Positions 9,083 to 18,084 of a stretch of 64,000 nt of DNA are shown here, one piece after another. Below the pieces are notes generated by a model. The model was given only the letters and a program-made list of their open reading frames with translations. It was not told where the DNA came from and did not search any database. Position 1 is the stretch's first letter, and the number at the start of each line of letters is the position of its first letter. Source of the DNA: Leptospiraceae bacterium (lineage in GTDB: Bacteria; Spirochaetota; Leptospiria; Leptospirales; Leptospiraceae); contig JADJFV010000008.1 in assembly GCA_016708435.1 (NCBI GenBank), positions 124,001-188,000 on the forward strand, written 5' to 3'. The position numbers were made by a program, and so were the translations under genes.

Positions 9083-10249
9083 CTAACCCTTCACGCAAAG
9101 AATTTGTTTTAATTCGTATTCCACCTTGACTAAATCCTTTTGGTTATGAATTACTTCCTCAATATTTTTGTAAGCACCTGGAATTTCATCTAGAACTCCT
9201 CCATCTTTTCTACATTCTACACCCGATGTTTGCGCTTCCAAATCTTGAAGCGTATAATTCTTCTTAGCCTGTGTGCGGCTCATTCGTCTTCCTGCCCCGT
9301 GAGAAGCGGAGTGAAAAGATTCTGGATTTCCGAGACCACGCACGATATAAGATTTAGTTCCCATAGAACCGGGGATAATACCCCATTCTCCCTCGCGAGC
9401 AGAAATGGCACCCTTGCGGGTAACGACTACATTTTCCCCAAAATGAGTTTCTTCGGAAACATAGTTGTGATGACAAAGAATTGGCTCTTCAAATTTTATT
9501 TCTGGAAAGAATCCTTTGAGAATTGTTTTGTAAATTTCGAACATAGTTTGTCGATTTAATAAAGCATATCTTTGTGCCCAGAATAAATCTCTTCGGTAAG
9601 ACTCCATCTCAGGTGTATTAGCTAGAAATACAGCGAGGTCGCGATCCGGTAAATAAGTATTATGCGACAATTTCTTTGCTACGCTGATATGAATTTCGGC
9701 GAGCGTCTTACCGATATTTCGCGATCCAGAGTGAAGCATCATCCAGACAGTATTTTGCGTATCTAAACAAAGCTCGATAAAATGATTTCCGCCACCGAGA
9801 GTTCCACATTGATACACAGCTTTTGATTCTAGTTTCATGACTTTCGGGTGAAGAGAACGGAATTCGGCAAACAACGAGTTTGTCCTACTTTGCACTTTGG
9901 GCTGCTTGTGCTCGTTAAATCCGACTGGAATTTTTTGTTCAATTTTATTTCGAATTTCAGTTAGGCTATCGGGTAACGCATCTGATTTTAGGTTTGTCCG
10001 AATCGCACCCATTCCACAACCGATATCAACGCCAACAGCTGCGGGGCTAATGGCATCTTTCATTGCTATCACTGATCCGACTGTTGCACCAATTCCAAAG
10101 TGAACGTCTGGCATAACGGCAACATGATGGAAAACCCACGGAAGACTCGCGATATTTTTGAGCTGAGTCAATGCCTCTGACTCTACATCGTCCAATTTTG
10201 TCCAAAGTTTTACTGGAACGGTTTTGCCTTGTAATTCAGAAATTGCCAT
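9083..10249 (-). CDS. rtcB: RtcB family RNA ligase
   Basis: A 388-residue protein close to the 400-residue bacterial norm. RtcB joins 2',3'-cyclic-phosphate (3'-phosphate) RNA ends to 5'-OH ends using GTP and manganese. The metal and catalytic residues are visible in order: Cys in GVDIGCGMGA, His in GGGNHFIEL, His in MLHSGSRNIG, His in CHHNYVSEE, and the guanylylated His in SASHGAGRRMSR. A strong AAGGAG site precedes the ATG. There is no adjacent rtcA or rtcR, so an RNA-repair operon is not seen here. Confidence 0.93.
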   Translation of the reverse strand: MAISELQGKTVPVKLWTKLDDVESEALTQLKNIASLPWVFHHVAVMPDVHFGIGATVGSVIAMKDAISPAAVGVDIGCGMGAIRTNLKSDALPDSLTEIRNKIEQKIPVGFNEHKQPKVQSRTNSLFAEFRSLHPKVMKLESKAVYQCGTLGGGNHFIELCLDTQNTVWMMLHSGSRNIGKTLAEIHISVAKKLSHNTYLPDRDLAVFLANTPEMESYRRDLFWAQRYALLNRQTMFEIYKTILKGFFPEIKFEEPILCHHNYVSEETHFGENVVVTRKGAISAREGEWGIIPGSMGTKSYIVRGLGNPESFHSASHGAGRRMSRTQAKKNYTLQDLEAQTSGVECRKDGGVLDEIPGAYKNIEEVIHNQKDLVKVEYELKQILCVKG

Positions 10250-10263
10250 TTGGATCTCCTTGT

Positions 10264-10560
10264 TTAAAATTCATAAAGCCATAAATAAATGGAAAGAACA
10301 ATTGCTGTAATGATTAAACCATAAAAGAACGCCTTAAAAATAAATTCAATCTGAATACTAAATTCTTCGATAGAGGCTTGCTTTTCTTGGTAGGTTAATG
10401 TTTTTTTATGACGAATAGAATTTCCCTCTTTTGTAAAAATTAAGTGTTTAAGGAATATTCCCACTAGAAACATGATGATGAAAGCTAGAACGAGTGGAAA
10501 TATGTATAGAAAAATCCATGTCGATAGATGAATAAAAAAAAGGGAAATGCTAAAATTCAT
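10264..10560 (-). CDS. Small two-helix membrane protein
   Basis: A 98-residue protein with two strong hydrophobic segments (about residues 8-38 and 68-95) separated by a charged loop (KHLIFTKEGNSIRHKKTLTY). It overlaps the end of folC by 11 bases and ends 14 bases before rtcB, so it is probably translated from the same message. No family recognised. Confidence 0.6.
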   Translation of the reverse strand: MNFSISLFFIHLSTWIFLYIFPLVLAFIIMFLVGIFLKHLIFTKEGNSIRHKKTLTYQEKQASIEEFSIQIEFIFKAFFYGLIITAIVLSIYLWLYEF

Positions 10561-11725
10561 TTTGTTTGATCGGATGATACAATCTAAAACTTCCTAAAAT
10601 CAAACAGGCACTTTGAGTTATAGACTGAATCAATTGGTCTTCTGGTATTCTAATAATTTTCGAATGGTGGATACTTTCGTTATTCCACGTATCTCCATTA
10701 ATTTGAAAAACCTTTTGCACCAACGAATCATTGACTAAAACTTCTAATATTTTCTTGGAGTCTTTGTCTTTGAGGGAGCCAAAGTAGATGTTCCAATTTT
10801 TTTCGTGCGGATAAAGAGCTTTCAAGGATTGGAGTATATACTGTGCTGCAGAAGGATTGTGTCCTGTATCAAATAATAGGATTGGATTCTTGCGGAGAAT
10901 CTGCATTCGCCCCGGAATATTGTGGATAAGATCGATTGCCTCTTCTTTGATGAGAGGCTGATTCTTTCTAGCTAAGATATGGTTAACGATAAATAGCGCA
11001 AACTCTTTATTAAACGAAAGATAGTCTTTTTGGACTTGGTGGGGGGATACAATTAACTCAATGTTGTTTGCATTGCAAAAAGATTCAATGATTTTTAATT
11101 TGTATTCTTCCTGTAAGAATGTAAAAAGGATTTTTGTGTTATTACCAATAATTTTTAATTTTTCTAAGAGAATTTTTTCTTCCGTATTACCAAGAATTTC
11201 TGTGTGATCTAAACTAACTTCGGTTAATACAACTATGTTTGGATTGACTAACTTTGTTGCATCAAGTCGTCCACCAAGTCCGGCTTCATAAATCTCCGTC
11301 TTACATCCGTTATCCTTAAAAAAAAGAATCGAAAGAAAAGTAAAAAATTCAAAATAGGAAAGAGTTTTTAATCTTTCGATTTCTTCTTTGGCGAATGTAT
11401 TTAATTTATGATTCATCCATTCATCTGAAATCATATCTCCATTTACCTGTATCCGCTCGTTTTGTATTATTAAATGTGGAGATGTATAAAGTCCTACTGG
11501 AGAACAGTTTTCTAAAGTCAAAAATAGCTGACTCAATGAGAAAGCAGTGGAACCTTTCCCATTTGTTCCGACTAGTGAAATACGAAGAGTATTCTCATTT
11601 GTTTTTAACAGATCAAAACTATCCAAAACGGATATAAATTCATCTAGAGAATAATCCTTGAATACATTGAAATTTCTGGTTTTTTCTAGGTTTGTTAAAC
11701 TGGACAAAAATTGATTTATATTCAA
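10550..11725 (-). CDS. folC: Folylpolyglutamate synthase / dihydrofolate synthase
   Basis: A 391-residue Mur-ligase-fold enzyme that adds glutamate to folates, and in many bacteria also makes dihydrofolate from dihydropteroate. The ATP-binding loop is LVGTNGKGSTAFSLSQ, followed by the folate-loop region GLYTSPHLIIQNERIQVNG and EAGLGGRLDATKLV. C-terminal FDTGHNPSAA matches the glutamate-ligase domain. It is a little shorter than the 420-440 residues common elsewhere. It heads a minus-strand unit with the small membrane protein and possibly rtcB. Confidence 0.92.
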   Translation of the reverse strand: MNINQFLSSLTNLEKTRNFNVFKDYSLDEFISVLDSFDLLKTNENTLRISLVGTNGKGSTAFSLSQLFLTLENCSPVGLYTSPHLIIQNERIQVNGDMISDEWMNHKLNTFAKEEIERLKTLSYFEFFTFLSILFFKDNGCKTEIYEAGLGGRLDATKLVNPNIVVLTEVSLDHTEILGNTEEKILLEKLKIIGNNTKILFTFLQEEYKLKIIESFCNANNIELIVSPHQVQKDYLSFNKEFALFIVNHILARKNQPLIKEEAIDLIHNIPGRMQILRKNPILLFDTGHNPSAAQYILQSLKALYPHEKNWNIYFGSLKDKDSKKILEVLVNDSLVQKVFQINGDTWNNESIHHSKIIRIPEDQLIQSITQSACLILGSFRLYHPIKQNEF

Positions 11726-11922
11726 TTGCGATTTCCCTTTCTTTTAAGGATAATACTAATTATACCGTGATTATGTAAACACAAATTGCACACGTTCGCA
11801 ATTGTAATCTGTAAGAGCACTCTCAAATACCTAGAGAAACTAGACGGAAGAAAAATCTGCTCTAACACGTAGATTTACAATAATTTACCGCACAAAAGAT
11901 TAGTTTTTAACCTAATCAAGAT

Positions 11923-12441
11923 ATGAGAGGAAGAATTTTTTATCCTAAAGATCAAATCAATGAATGCAAAGAGTTTCCATCAAAGACAACAAGCTCAACT
12001 CTTTTAATTCCTGCGCGTAATATGGAGTTGTATCTTACTAGATTAGAAGATTTTGAAAATAGTCCCACAGACTATCTAACCTACTTACTTAAAAGTTATG
12101 GGTTCTGGATTCGCAATGGTATACTGGCTAAAAACTCAAAATTGGAAACGGCTTACCAAGAAGAAGGATTGGATTTGCAAAGAGTTGATTTTGTCCCTAA
12201 AGGAGAGGACTGGGCTGAGTTGAAATGTTTGAGAACTTTTTTGAATCGTAGTATGACTTGGATTTTCGTTCAACTTTTACTCCTAGACTCATTAGAAATT
12301 GCCAAACATCTTCCTGAAAAGTTAGCCGACTTTGTAGTTCCGAAGATATCCCAGTTTCGAGTAATGGTAAAAGTCATTTTATCGAGAAAGTTGCCTCTTT
12401 ATACTAGAATTTTACGGCATACAAGAGATAAGGCAGGATAA
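11923..12441 (+). CDS. DUF1564 family protein (intact)
   Basis: A 172-residue member of DUF1564. Conserved blocks are STLLIPARNMELYL near residue 25, the helix DYLTYLLKSYGFWIRNG, AYQEEGLDLQRVDFVPKGED, then WAELKCLRTFLNRSMTWIFV. The family occurs as many scattered copies in Leptospira genomes and its role is unknown; the arginine-rich helices could suit nucleic-acid binding, but this is speculation. It is transcribed divergently from folC across a 197-base gap. Confidence 0.82.
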   Translation: MRGRIFYPKDQINECKEFPSKTTSSTLLIPARNMELYLTRLEDFENSPTDYLTYLLKSYGFWIRNGILAKNSKLETAYQEEGLDLQRVDFVPKGEDWAELKCLRTFLNRSMTWIFVQLLLLDSLEIAKHLPEKLADFVVPKISQFRVMVKVILSRKLPLYTRILRHTRDKAG

Positions 12442-12516
12442 CAAAAAGATTCTTCTGATTAAACTTCCTTCTTCCACAAAAAACTTTCATCTCACTAGCG
12501 ATAGCGATCAAGCCGT

Positions 12517-12567
12517 GGTCTCTTATTACTTGTTTTGATTTATACAAATTCTAGAGGCTAAGAGACC
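12517..12567. repeat. Inverted repeat GGTCTCTTA / TAAGAGACC
   Basis: Nine-base perfect arms at 12517-12525 and 12559-12567 with a 33-base spacer, in the 231-base gap between the DUF1564 and nitroreductase genes, which are convergent. There is no T-run, so it is not a classical terminator. It is followed by GC-rich sequence that encodes no gene. Confidence 0.5.
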
Positions 12568-12672
12568 GTAGGTGCGAGCGCGGTCGATGGTTCGACTTCG
12601 TTAAACTATTGACTTAGCTCTTGACAGATTTGCAAGTCGAATCAGCGAATCGCCCAGAATAATAGTTAGAAG

Positions 12673-13455
12673 CTAACTTTGTTTTATCCCTCCATAGTAA
12701 TTCCAACTTACTAATTCTTCAAAGCTTCGTCTCTCATCGGAAACCCAATCGATTGTATTTCGTTTTCCATCCTGATTGATATAGCCTAAGCGGTAAACAG
12801 CCATTAACTCATGCGTGTCGGGAACTTTTAATATTCTTAATATTTTTTCCCAATTCTCTGGAATCTCCATTGGCGTGGATACGAACTGTAAGCCTATTCC
12901 GAGAGAAGTAGCTGTTAACCAGATATTCTGTAATGCTGCTCCCATTGAGATGAGTGAATAGATTCCTGATTTTTCGCCTGGCTTGTATTCTTCTTTTCTT
13001 AGCATAAATCCAAGAAGGAGAGGGGATTCTGATACGATTTTTTTTGCATCTTTGCCCAGTATATTAGGCACACGTAGGAAGTTTAGAAATTTTACTCCAT
13101 CGTCTCCGAATATTTTTGAAATAAATGGTCGAAGGATTGTTGGAATTTTATCAATGAAAATTCCGGACTTTGTTTCTTCGATTTCCGATTTCGAGAAGCG
13201 AAAGTATTTGAGGTAACGTTTGAAGAAAACACCTTTCGATATGAGTTGATTCATGGACTCTCCTGCAATTACTCCAATCTCTTTTCTTACTTTTTCATCT
13301 GTCACTAAAATGAAATCCCAAGGTTGACTGTTGAAATGCGATGGCGCTCGGTTTGCTGCCGTAATGATTTCGCGAATGTCTTCTTCTCTCAATGGTTCGT
13401 TTTTGAATGCTTTGTTTGTTGTTTTTCTTCGAATAATACTTTCTCTTAATTCCAT
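12673..13455 (-). CDS. Nitroreductase family protein
   Basis: A 260-residue FMN-dependent oxidoreductase. The N-terminal family signature is clear: RKTTNKAFKNEPLREEDIRE followed by ANRAPSHFNSQPWDFILVTD. The C-terminal half has the other flavin-contact region (SMGAALQNIWLTATSLGIGL). The insert between residues 75 and 145 makes it longer than the 190-220 residues of minimal members. The physiological substrate is unknown. It stands alone on its strand, divergent from lpxA. Confidence 0.88.
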   Translation of the reverse strand: MELRESIIRRKTTNKAFKNEPLREEDIREIITAANRAPSHFNSQPWDFILVTDEKVRKEIGVIAGESMNQLISKGVFFKRYLKYFRFSKSEIEETKSGIFIDKIPTILRPFISKIFGDDGVKFLNFLRVPNILGKDAKKIVSESPLLLGFMLRKEEYKPGEKSGIYSLISMGAALQNIWLTATSLGIGLQFVSTPMEIPENWEKILRILKVPDTHELMAVYRLGYINQDGKRNTIDWVSDERRSFEELVSWNYYGGIKQS

Positions 13456-13546
13456 TCTTGATTCTTTCTTTTGAAAACATTGTAAGTCAACGAATAAAAC
13501 TGTAAATTTACTTGAAGAATTTTAGCATGTTTAGAATTCTATTTTT

Positions 13547-14332
13547 ATGAAAATACATCCAACAGCTATCATTGATCCAAAGGCGGAACTGCATGAATCG
13601 GTAGAAGTAGGTCCCTACTCAATCATCGAAGGCGATGTGCAAATTGGAGAAGGTTCCTGGATTGAAAGCTGTGTTAGAATTTATTCTGGCACACGCATGG
13701 GAAAGTTTAACAAGATTCATCACACAGCAGTCATCGGTGGTCTCCCCCAAGATATTAGTTTTAAGGCAGAGACAAAAACGTATACTCAGATTGGTGACTA
13801 CAATACATTTCGGGAAGGAATCATCATTCATAGGGCAACGAAAGATGGTGGGGCTACAAGTTTTGGAAATCGAAATTATCTTATGGGGCAAACACATATT
13901 GCTCACGATTGTTCTATGGGAGATGATAATATTCTTGTATTAAATGGACAGATTGCCGGACATTGTCATATCGGTAATAAAGTTTTTATCTCTGGTCTTG
14001 TAGGTATTCACCAGTTTTGCAATGTTGGTGACTATTCAATGTTAGCCGGATGTTCTAAAATAGTAAAAGATGTTCCTCCTTTCGTTACGATCGACGGGAA
14101 TCCTGCTACTGTAATTGGTCTAAATTCTGTTGGTTTAAAACGAGCAGGATTTTCAAGCGATATCAGGAATAAAATCAAACATGCATACAAAATTCTTTAT
14201 CATTCTAAGATGAACATTAAGCAGGCATTAGCGGCACTTAAATCCGAAAATGATCCAAGTCCGGAAGTGCAATATATTATTCGTTTTTTTGAAACTAGTG
14301 AAAGAGGAGTTACCGATCATCGGGAAATATGA
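13547..14332 (+). CDS. lpxA: UDP-N-acylglucosamine O-acyltransferase LpxA
   Basis: A 261-residue left-handed beta-helix enzyme that carries out the first step of lipid A synthesis, transferring a 3-hydroxyacyl chain from ACP to the UDP-amino sugar. The hexapeptide-repeat helix runs over about residues 1-190, with the catalytic histidine in THIAHDCSMGD and a C-terminal helical domain. Length and the GCSKIVKDVPPFVTIDGNPA segment are typical. Leptospira LpxA is known to prefer the GlcN3N-type sugar; that specificity cannot be read here. It overlaps galE by 4 bases (ATGA). Confidence 0.95.
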   Translation: MKIHPTAIIDPKAELHESVEVGPYSIIEGDVQIGEGSWIESCVRIYSGTRMGKFNKIHHTAVIGGLPQDISFKAETKTYTQIGDYNTFREGIIIHRATKDGGATSFGNRNYLMGQTHIAHDCSMGDDNILVLNGQIAGHCHIGNKVFISGLVGIHQFCNVGDYSMLAGCSKIVKDVPPFVTIDGNPATVIGLNSVGLKRAGFSSDIRNKIKHAYKILYHSKMNIKQALAALKSENDPSPEVQYIIRFFETSERGVTDHREI

Positions 14333-15300
14333 GATTAATCGTCACCGGGGGAGCCGGTTATATAGGCAGTCACATCGTATGCGAGTTAAACGCTCGCACA
14401 AAACATGAAGTAGTCGTTGTAGATTCAATGGAAAAAGGTTCTGAAGTAAACTTATTTCCTCAAAATGAATTTATCAAGGGAGATATTGCGGATGACGCTA
14501 TTCTAAAGAAAATCTTTTCTAAGAAAGTAGACGCAGTATTTCATTTTGCCGCATGGAAAGGAGCAGGGGAGTCAATGATTCTTCCTGAAAAGTATTCCAT
14601 CAATAATCTAAACGGAACCTTGAAACTTCTAACAGCTATGTCAGAAAACAATTGTAAGAAATTTATCTTCTCTTCTTCTGCCGCCGTTTATGGTGCTCCT
14701 GTTTATCTTCCTATTGATGAAAAGCATCCTTTGAACCAAGAGAACTATTACGGTTATACCAAAGTAGCCATTGAAGAAAATCTCAAATGGTATGATAAAT
14801 TAAGAGGAATGAAATTTGCCGCCTTACGCTATTTTAACGCTGCTGGCTATGATACACAGGGTAGAGTGCGTGGTCTAGAAAGAACTCCTGCTAATCTACT
14901 TCCTATTATTATGGAAACAGCTTCTGGTATGCGTGAGAGTTTTGAAATTTTCGGCGAAGACTATGATACTCCCGATGGAACCTGTGTCAGAGATTATATT
15001 CATGTTAGTGATCTTGCACTGGCTCATCTATTGAGTCTTGATTATATTATTGCCAATGAGAGTTCAATCACCATTAACCTCGGCTCCGAAAACGGCTACT
15101 CCGTAAAAGAAATCACTTCTATGGCAGAGCAAGTAGTAGGAAGACCAATTCCTCATAAGATTGGAGCTCGTCGTCCAGGAGATCCAGCAAAGCTTCTTGC
15201 TTCTTCTGCAAAAGCACGCGAACTCTTAAATTGGAAACCGGTATTCAGTGATTCCAAGACTCTTATAGAATCTATGTGGAATGTCTATCCTAGAGGATAA
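14329..15300 (+). CDS. galE: UDP-glucose 4-epimerase family protein
   Basis: A 323-residue extended short-chain dehydrogenase. The NAD-binding loop is TGGAGYIGSH at residue 5, the catalytic serine lies in FIFSSSAAVYGAP, and the YxxxK pair is in YYGYTKVAIEE. The PTPDGTCVRDYIHVSDLA-like segment (DTPDGTCVRDYIHVSDLALA) is diagnostic for GalE. It interconverts UDP-glucose and UDP-galactose for surface polysaccharide. Translational overlap with lpxA suggests a shared envelope-biosynthesis operon. Confidence 0.93.
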   Translation: MRLIVTGGAGYIGSHIVCELNARTKHEVVVVDSMEKGSEVNLFPQNEFIKGDIADDAILKKIFSKKVDAVFHFAAWKGAGESMILPEKYSINNLNGTLKLLTAMSENNCKKFIFSSSAAVYGAPVYLPIDEKHPLNQENYYGYTKVAIEENLKWYDKLRGMKFAALRYFNAAGYDTQGRVRGLERTPANLLPIIMETASGMRESFEIFGEDYDTPDGTCVRDYIHVSDLALAHLLSLDYIIANESSITINLGSENGYSVKEITSMAEQVVGRPIPHKIGARRPGDPAKLLASSAKARELLNWKPVFSDSKTLIESMWNVYPRG

Positions 15301-15314
15301 CGGCTTATTTCATT

Positions 15315-15374
15315 CCCGAAATTCCACCCTTCGCTTGGCGGTTGCGTGAGCGAAGCGAAGGGTGGAATTTCGGG
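15315..15374. terminator. Long perfect hairpin after galE
   Basis: Perfect 22-base inverted arms (15315-15336 and 15353-15374) with a 16-base loop, starting 15 bases after the galE stop. No clear T-run follows, and the arms (CCCGAAATTCCACCC...) look like a dispersed repeat, so it may be a repeat element that also ends transcription between the convergent galE and the following minus-strand gene. Confidence 0.6.
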
Positions 15375-15425
15375 GGTGACAGATAAAATAATTTCCTTAT
15401 ATTCGAGTTCACATTATCGACTAAA

Positions 15426-15896
15426 CTATAAAGAATTCCAATTTTCTAATTTCTTAATGAATTCAATGATTTTTGCTTCTTTTGCAAACGTGGATTCATC
15501 TAAATCACCTAGGGTGTAAACGATTTTCGATTTATCCTTTGCGCCTATTTGAATATTCAATTCGTTAAAACTAATTCCCACATTATTCTTTGTATCTTCA
15601 TCTAGTTCTTTGCTTACGCCTAACGCATCAAAATCTTGAAGAGAATTCAAAAACTTCAAAGCTTTATCCTTCGGTATGAGATCGTCTATGACTTTCTTGT
15701 CTTGTGCTTCGCCTGCTATGAATTTACCTTCATAAGAATAATGAATACGAAGACAATTTCCTTCGTTGTTTAACACTATGCTCAAGTTAAATTGATACGG
15801 CGGAGAAACAGGACCCGATGATTCCTCCAATTCAATTTTCACTGAAACTAAATTTCCGTTTTCATCGATTAAGTTATTTCTTTTTACTTCTGACAT
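15426..15896 (-). CDS. Uncharacterised 156-residue protein
   Basis: No family recognised. The chosen ATG at 15896 has an AAGGA site upstream; a TTG at 15914 would add six residues. The product is soluble and acidic, begins MSEVKRNNLIDENGNLVSVK, and has an alternating beta-strand pattern (YQFNLSIVLNNEGNCLRIHY) followed by C-terminal helices (EAKIIEFIKKLENW). It lies just upstream of the first papain-like protease on the same strand order, 110 bases away, and could belong to that accessory group. Confidence 0.65.
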   Translation of the reverse strand: MSEVKRNNLIDENGNLVSVKIELEESSGPVSPPYQFNLSIVLNNEGNCLRIHYSYEGKFIAGEAQDKKVIDDLIPKDKALKFLNSLQDFDALGVSKELDEDTKNNVGISFNELNIQIGAKDKSKIVYTLGDLDESTFAKEAKIIEFIKKLENWNSL

Positions 15897-16024
15897 TCTT
15901 TCTTTTCCTTTCAATACTCACTGATCTGCCCAAAAAAGCATCAGAGTTGCGGTAATTCATTATTTACTCCAACTAGCTAGAAATAAATAACAAATCCCGG
16001 CAACTCTATCTTATACTACAATGC

Positions 16025-17569
16025 TCAGCCCGAAATAAATGCTGCAAAACAAGGAGACGATTCCATCAAAGCTTTCTTTGCGATGTAACAGTATCCTTTA
16101 TCGCCCCATTCTACTCCCCAGGAGTTTTTCACGATAAAATAGTTTCCGATATACCCAACAATTAACATTGAGTGACATCCATGCTTGCCGGAAGGCGCTT
16201 CTGCTTGTCGTAAAATTCCATCTCTACTAATTTTTTGAAATTCAGTTCCTGTGTTCATGTAAAATTCAACAGGTATTCCTTTCGAGAGTAATTTTTTTAG
16301 GTCTTCAATTCCAACATTCGCCGGCTTTAACTTGATCTTGTATTTTGCCGCGTCTGCATTCATTTCTTCTTCACTTACTTTTGGTTTTTTGTCATCGTTA
16401 GACCATAGTTTCGCACTGCAAATTCCATATTTAAGTAAATTCTTCAGTGGCTCAATGTTACCAGGAGTTCCATCGGCAGCAGCATGAGCTTTTTCGTAAC
16501 TAGTGAATTTTCCAAGCAATTTATGTGTGCGCAACATTGTATAGTTGGTAGAGAGTTCTTCATGCTGTTTGTTAGCCATTATCCGCAGCATTTCAAAAGC
16601 ATGTGTCATCGCATATGCCTTACAACGTCCGGTTTGTTTTTGATTTCCAATTGGAGAGCAATATTTTCTTAGATCCACAATGTCTTTCGGATCAACGTTT
16701 TTTAATTCGTCTGGAAGTTCTTGTGGTTTTGGTATTTTATCTGTTCTAGGAGGATCGACAATGTGAATATTTTTTGTATTGAAATCTTTTCCGAAAACGA
16801 GTAGCAAGATAGCAAGAGCTTCTGGTGTTAAGAATCCCAGTGGGCTAACTTCGCTACCATTTTTATAGAATTTGATTGTATCATAAGAGGCAGCACTTGG
16901 ACTTTCAGCGGCTAATTTATCTTGATAACTACTAACCATTTGTTCTTCCACTGGTTCATATCCATCTTCAGTCATCCAATCATCAAATGATTCACCAAAG
17001 TGTTCGTTATCCGCAAATACTTTTCCGCCAAATTCTTCATAATCTTCTTGTGACCAATCCCCGTTATCCTCTTCTAGCCATTCGTCCTCTAATTCGTAAT
17101 CGGAGGCTGTGGAAAATGCGTCATCATCGTCACCAAGATCATAGTCTAATTCTTCTCCATCATCTTCAGGCTCTTCTTCATCGGATTCTTCTTCCTCTGA
17201 ATCCTCTTCTGCCTCTTCTTGTTCTTCGGAATTCTCATCTGATTCATCTGTTTCGTCAGATTCTTCTTCCTCCTCCTCCGAACTCTCTTCTTCTTCTTCC
17301 TGTTCTTCTGAATCCTCTTCCGGTTCATCGGACTCTTCTTCACCTTCTGTATCGTCAGATTCTTCTTCGCCTTCCTCGTCTGACTCTTCCTCTACTGATT
17401 CGTCGGATTCCTCTGTATCTTCTTCTCCGGAATCTTCTTCAGTATCGTCTGAGCCTTCATTGTCATCATCTTCTTCGTCAACGGCAAAGAGTTGAAGATC
17501 AATTGCATATATTGAATGTAAAACGTTTTCATTTTCTAAATCTATTAATGTTTTTGTCATAATCTCCAT
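16025..17569 (-). CDS. Papain-like (C1A) cysteine protease with long acidic region
   Basis: A 514-residue protein. Residues about 28-150 are almost only Asp, Glu and Ser, a disordered polyanionic segment. The C-terminal half is a C1 peptidase: oxyanion Gln310 and nucleophile Cys316 in GNQKQTGRCKAYA (six residues apart as in papain), His466 in CHSMLIVGY and Asn482 in VKNSWGVEWGDKGYCYI. GRCKA replaces the usual GSCWA. The start at 17569 is preferred because TAGGA precedes it; a TTG at 17593 is possible. No signal peptide is evident, so it is probably cytoplasmic or exported by another route. Substrate unknown. A second C1A gene lies 2.3 kb away. Confidence 0.85.
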   Translation of the reverse strand: MEIMTKTLIDLENENVLHSIYAIDLQLFAVDEEDDDNEGSDDTEEDSGEEDTEESDESVEEESDEEGEEESDDTEGEEESDEPEEDSEEQEEEEESSEEEEEESDETDESDENSEEQEEAEEDSEEEESDEEEPEDDGEELDYDLGDDDDAFSTASDYELEDEWLEEDNGDWSQEDYEEFGGKVFADNEHFGESFDDWMTEDGYEPVEEQMVSSYQDKLAAESPSAASYDTIKFYKNGSEVSPLGFLTPEALAILLLVFGKDFNTKNIHIVDPPRTDKIPKPQELPDELKNVDPKDIVDLRKYCSPIGNQKQTGRCKAYAMTHAFEMLRIMANKQHEELSTNYTMLRTHKLLGKFTSYEKAHAAADGTPGNIEPLKNLLKYGICSAKLWSNDDKKPKVSEEEMNADAAKYKIKLKPANVGIEDLKKLLSKGIPVEFYMNTGTEFQKISRDGILRQAEAPSGKHGCHSMLIVGYIGNYFIVKNSWGVEWGDKGYCYIAKKALMESSPCFAAFISG

Positions 17570-17849
17570 TTTTCCTACGGAATTTGTAATCAATTGAATC
17601 TGCTTATCAAAAAAGATTTTATCAGACCAATGATTAATAATATTTTTGCTTTCTAAAATTAGTCAGTAAAAAGAATACAATTTAATGAATGATATTCATG
17701 TCTCTTTTTTTTTATAATTTCTAATTCTTTTTAAGGAGTTATTTTATATTAGCCGCTAATTCTATTATTAGAAAATGATTTACCTGAGATAAAAGTATTG
17801 CAAATTGAACGATAATTTAAAATAAAGGGAGAAATACTTTATATTAATC

Positions 17850-18041
17850 ATGATTTCTTTTTTAATTCTTTTTATTTGTATTTCTATTGGTGCCTTAGTT
17901 GGTTTCTTTGGACCGTTTCTAATTGCACAGTTTGATGAAAATCCTGCATGGGGATTTGTTCCAATGATAACGATTCCAGTTGGTATGGGAATAGGACTTG
18001 TTATTGGTATAATTATTATTATCCTCAAATATTTTTGTTGA
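17850..18041 (+). CDS. Small two-helix membrane protein
   Basis: A 63-residue ORF with two transmembrane segments (about 3-24 and 38-60) and a short polar loop AQFDENPAWG. There is a GGGAG upstream but at long distance (about 19 bases), so the start is weakly supported. Small glycine-rich double-helix proteins are common; no function. It begins a plus-strand group of small genes between the two proteases. Confidence 0.5.
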   Translation: MISFLILFICISIGALVGFFGPFLIAQFDENPAWGFVPMITIPVGMGIGLVIGIIIIILKYFC

Positions 18042-18084
18042 CCGAACTACTTATTTTTTATTCCATTCGATTATTCAGAAATAA

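Noticed and set aside
13635..13943. 102-residue second-frame ORF within lpxA
   Set aside because: Fully contained in lpxA, which is a textbook LpxA sequence; no independent evidence.
17146..17343. 65-residue Lys/Arg-rich minus-strand ORF
   Set aside because: An out-of-frame reading of the same acidic repeat, with no independent support.
17040..17480. Repetitive TCTTCTTC tract considered as a CRISPR or tandem repeat array
   Set aside because: It is irregular codon repetition for Asp, Glu and Ser, without constant spacers or repeat units.
16987..17562. 191-residue plus-strand ORF rich in Leu, His and Arg
   Set aside because: It is the complement of the Glu/Asp/Ser-coding repeat region of the C1A protease; low-complexity antisense frames stay open by composition.
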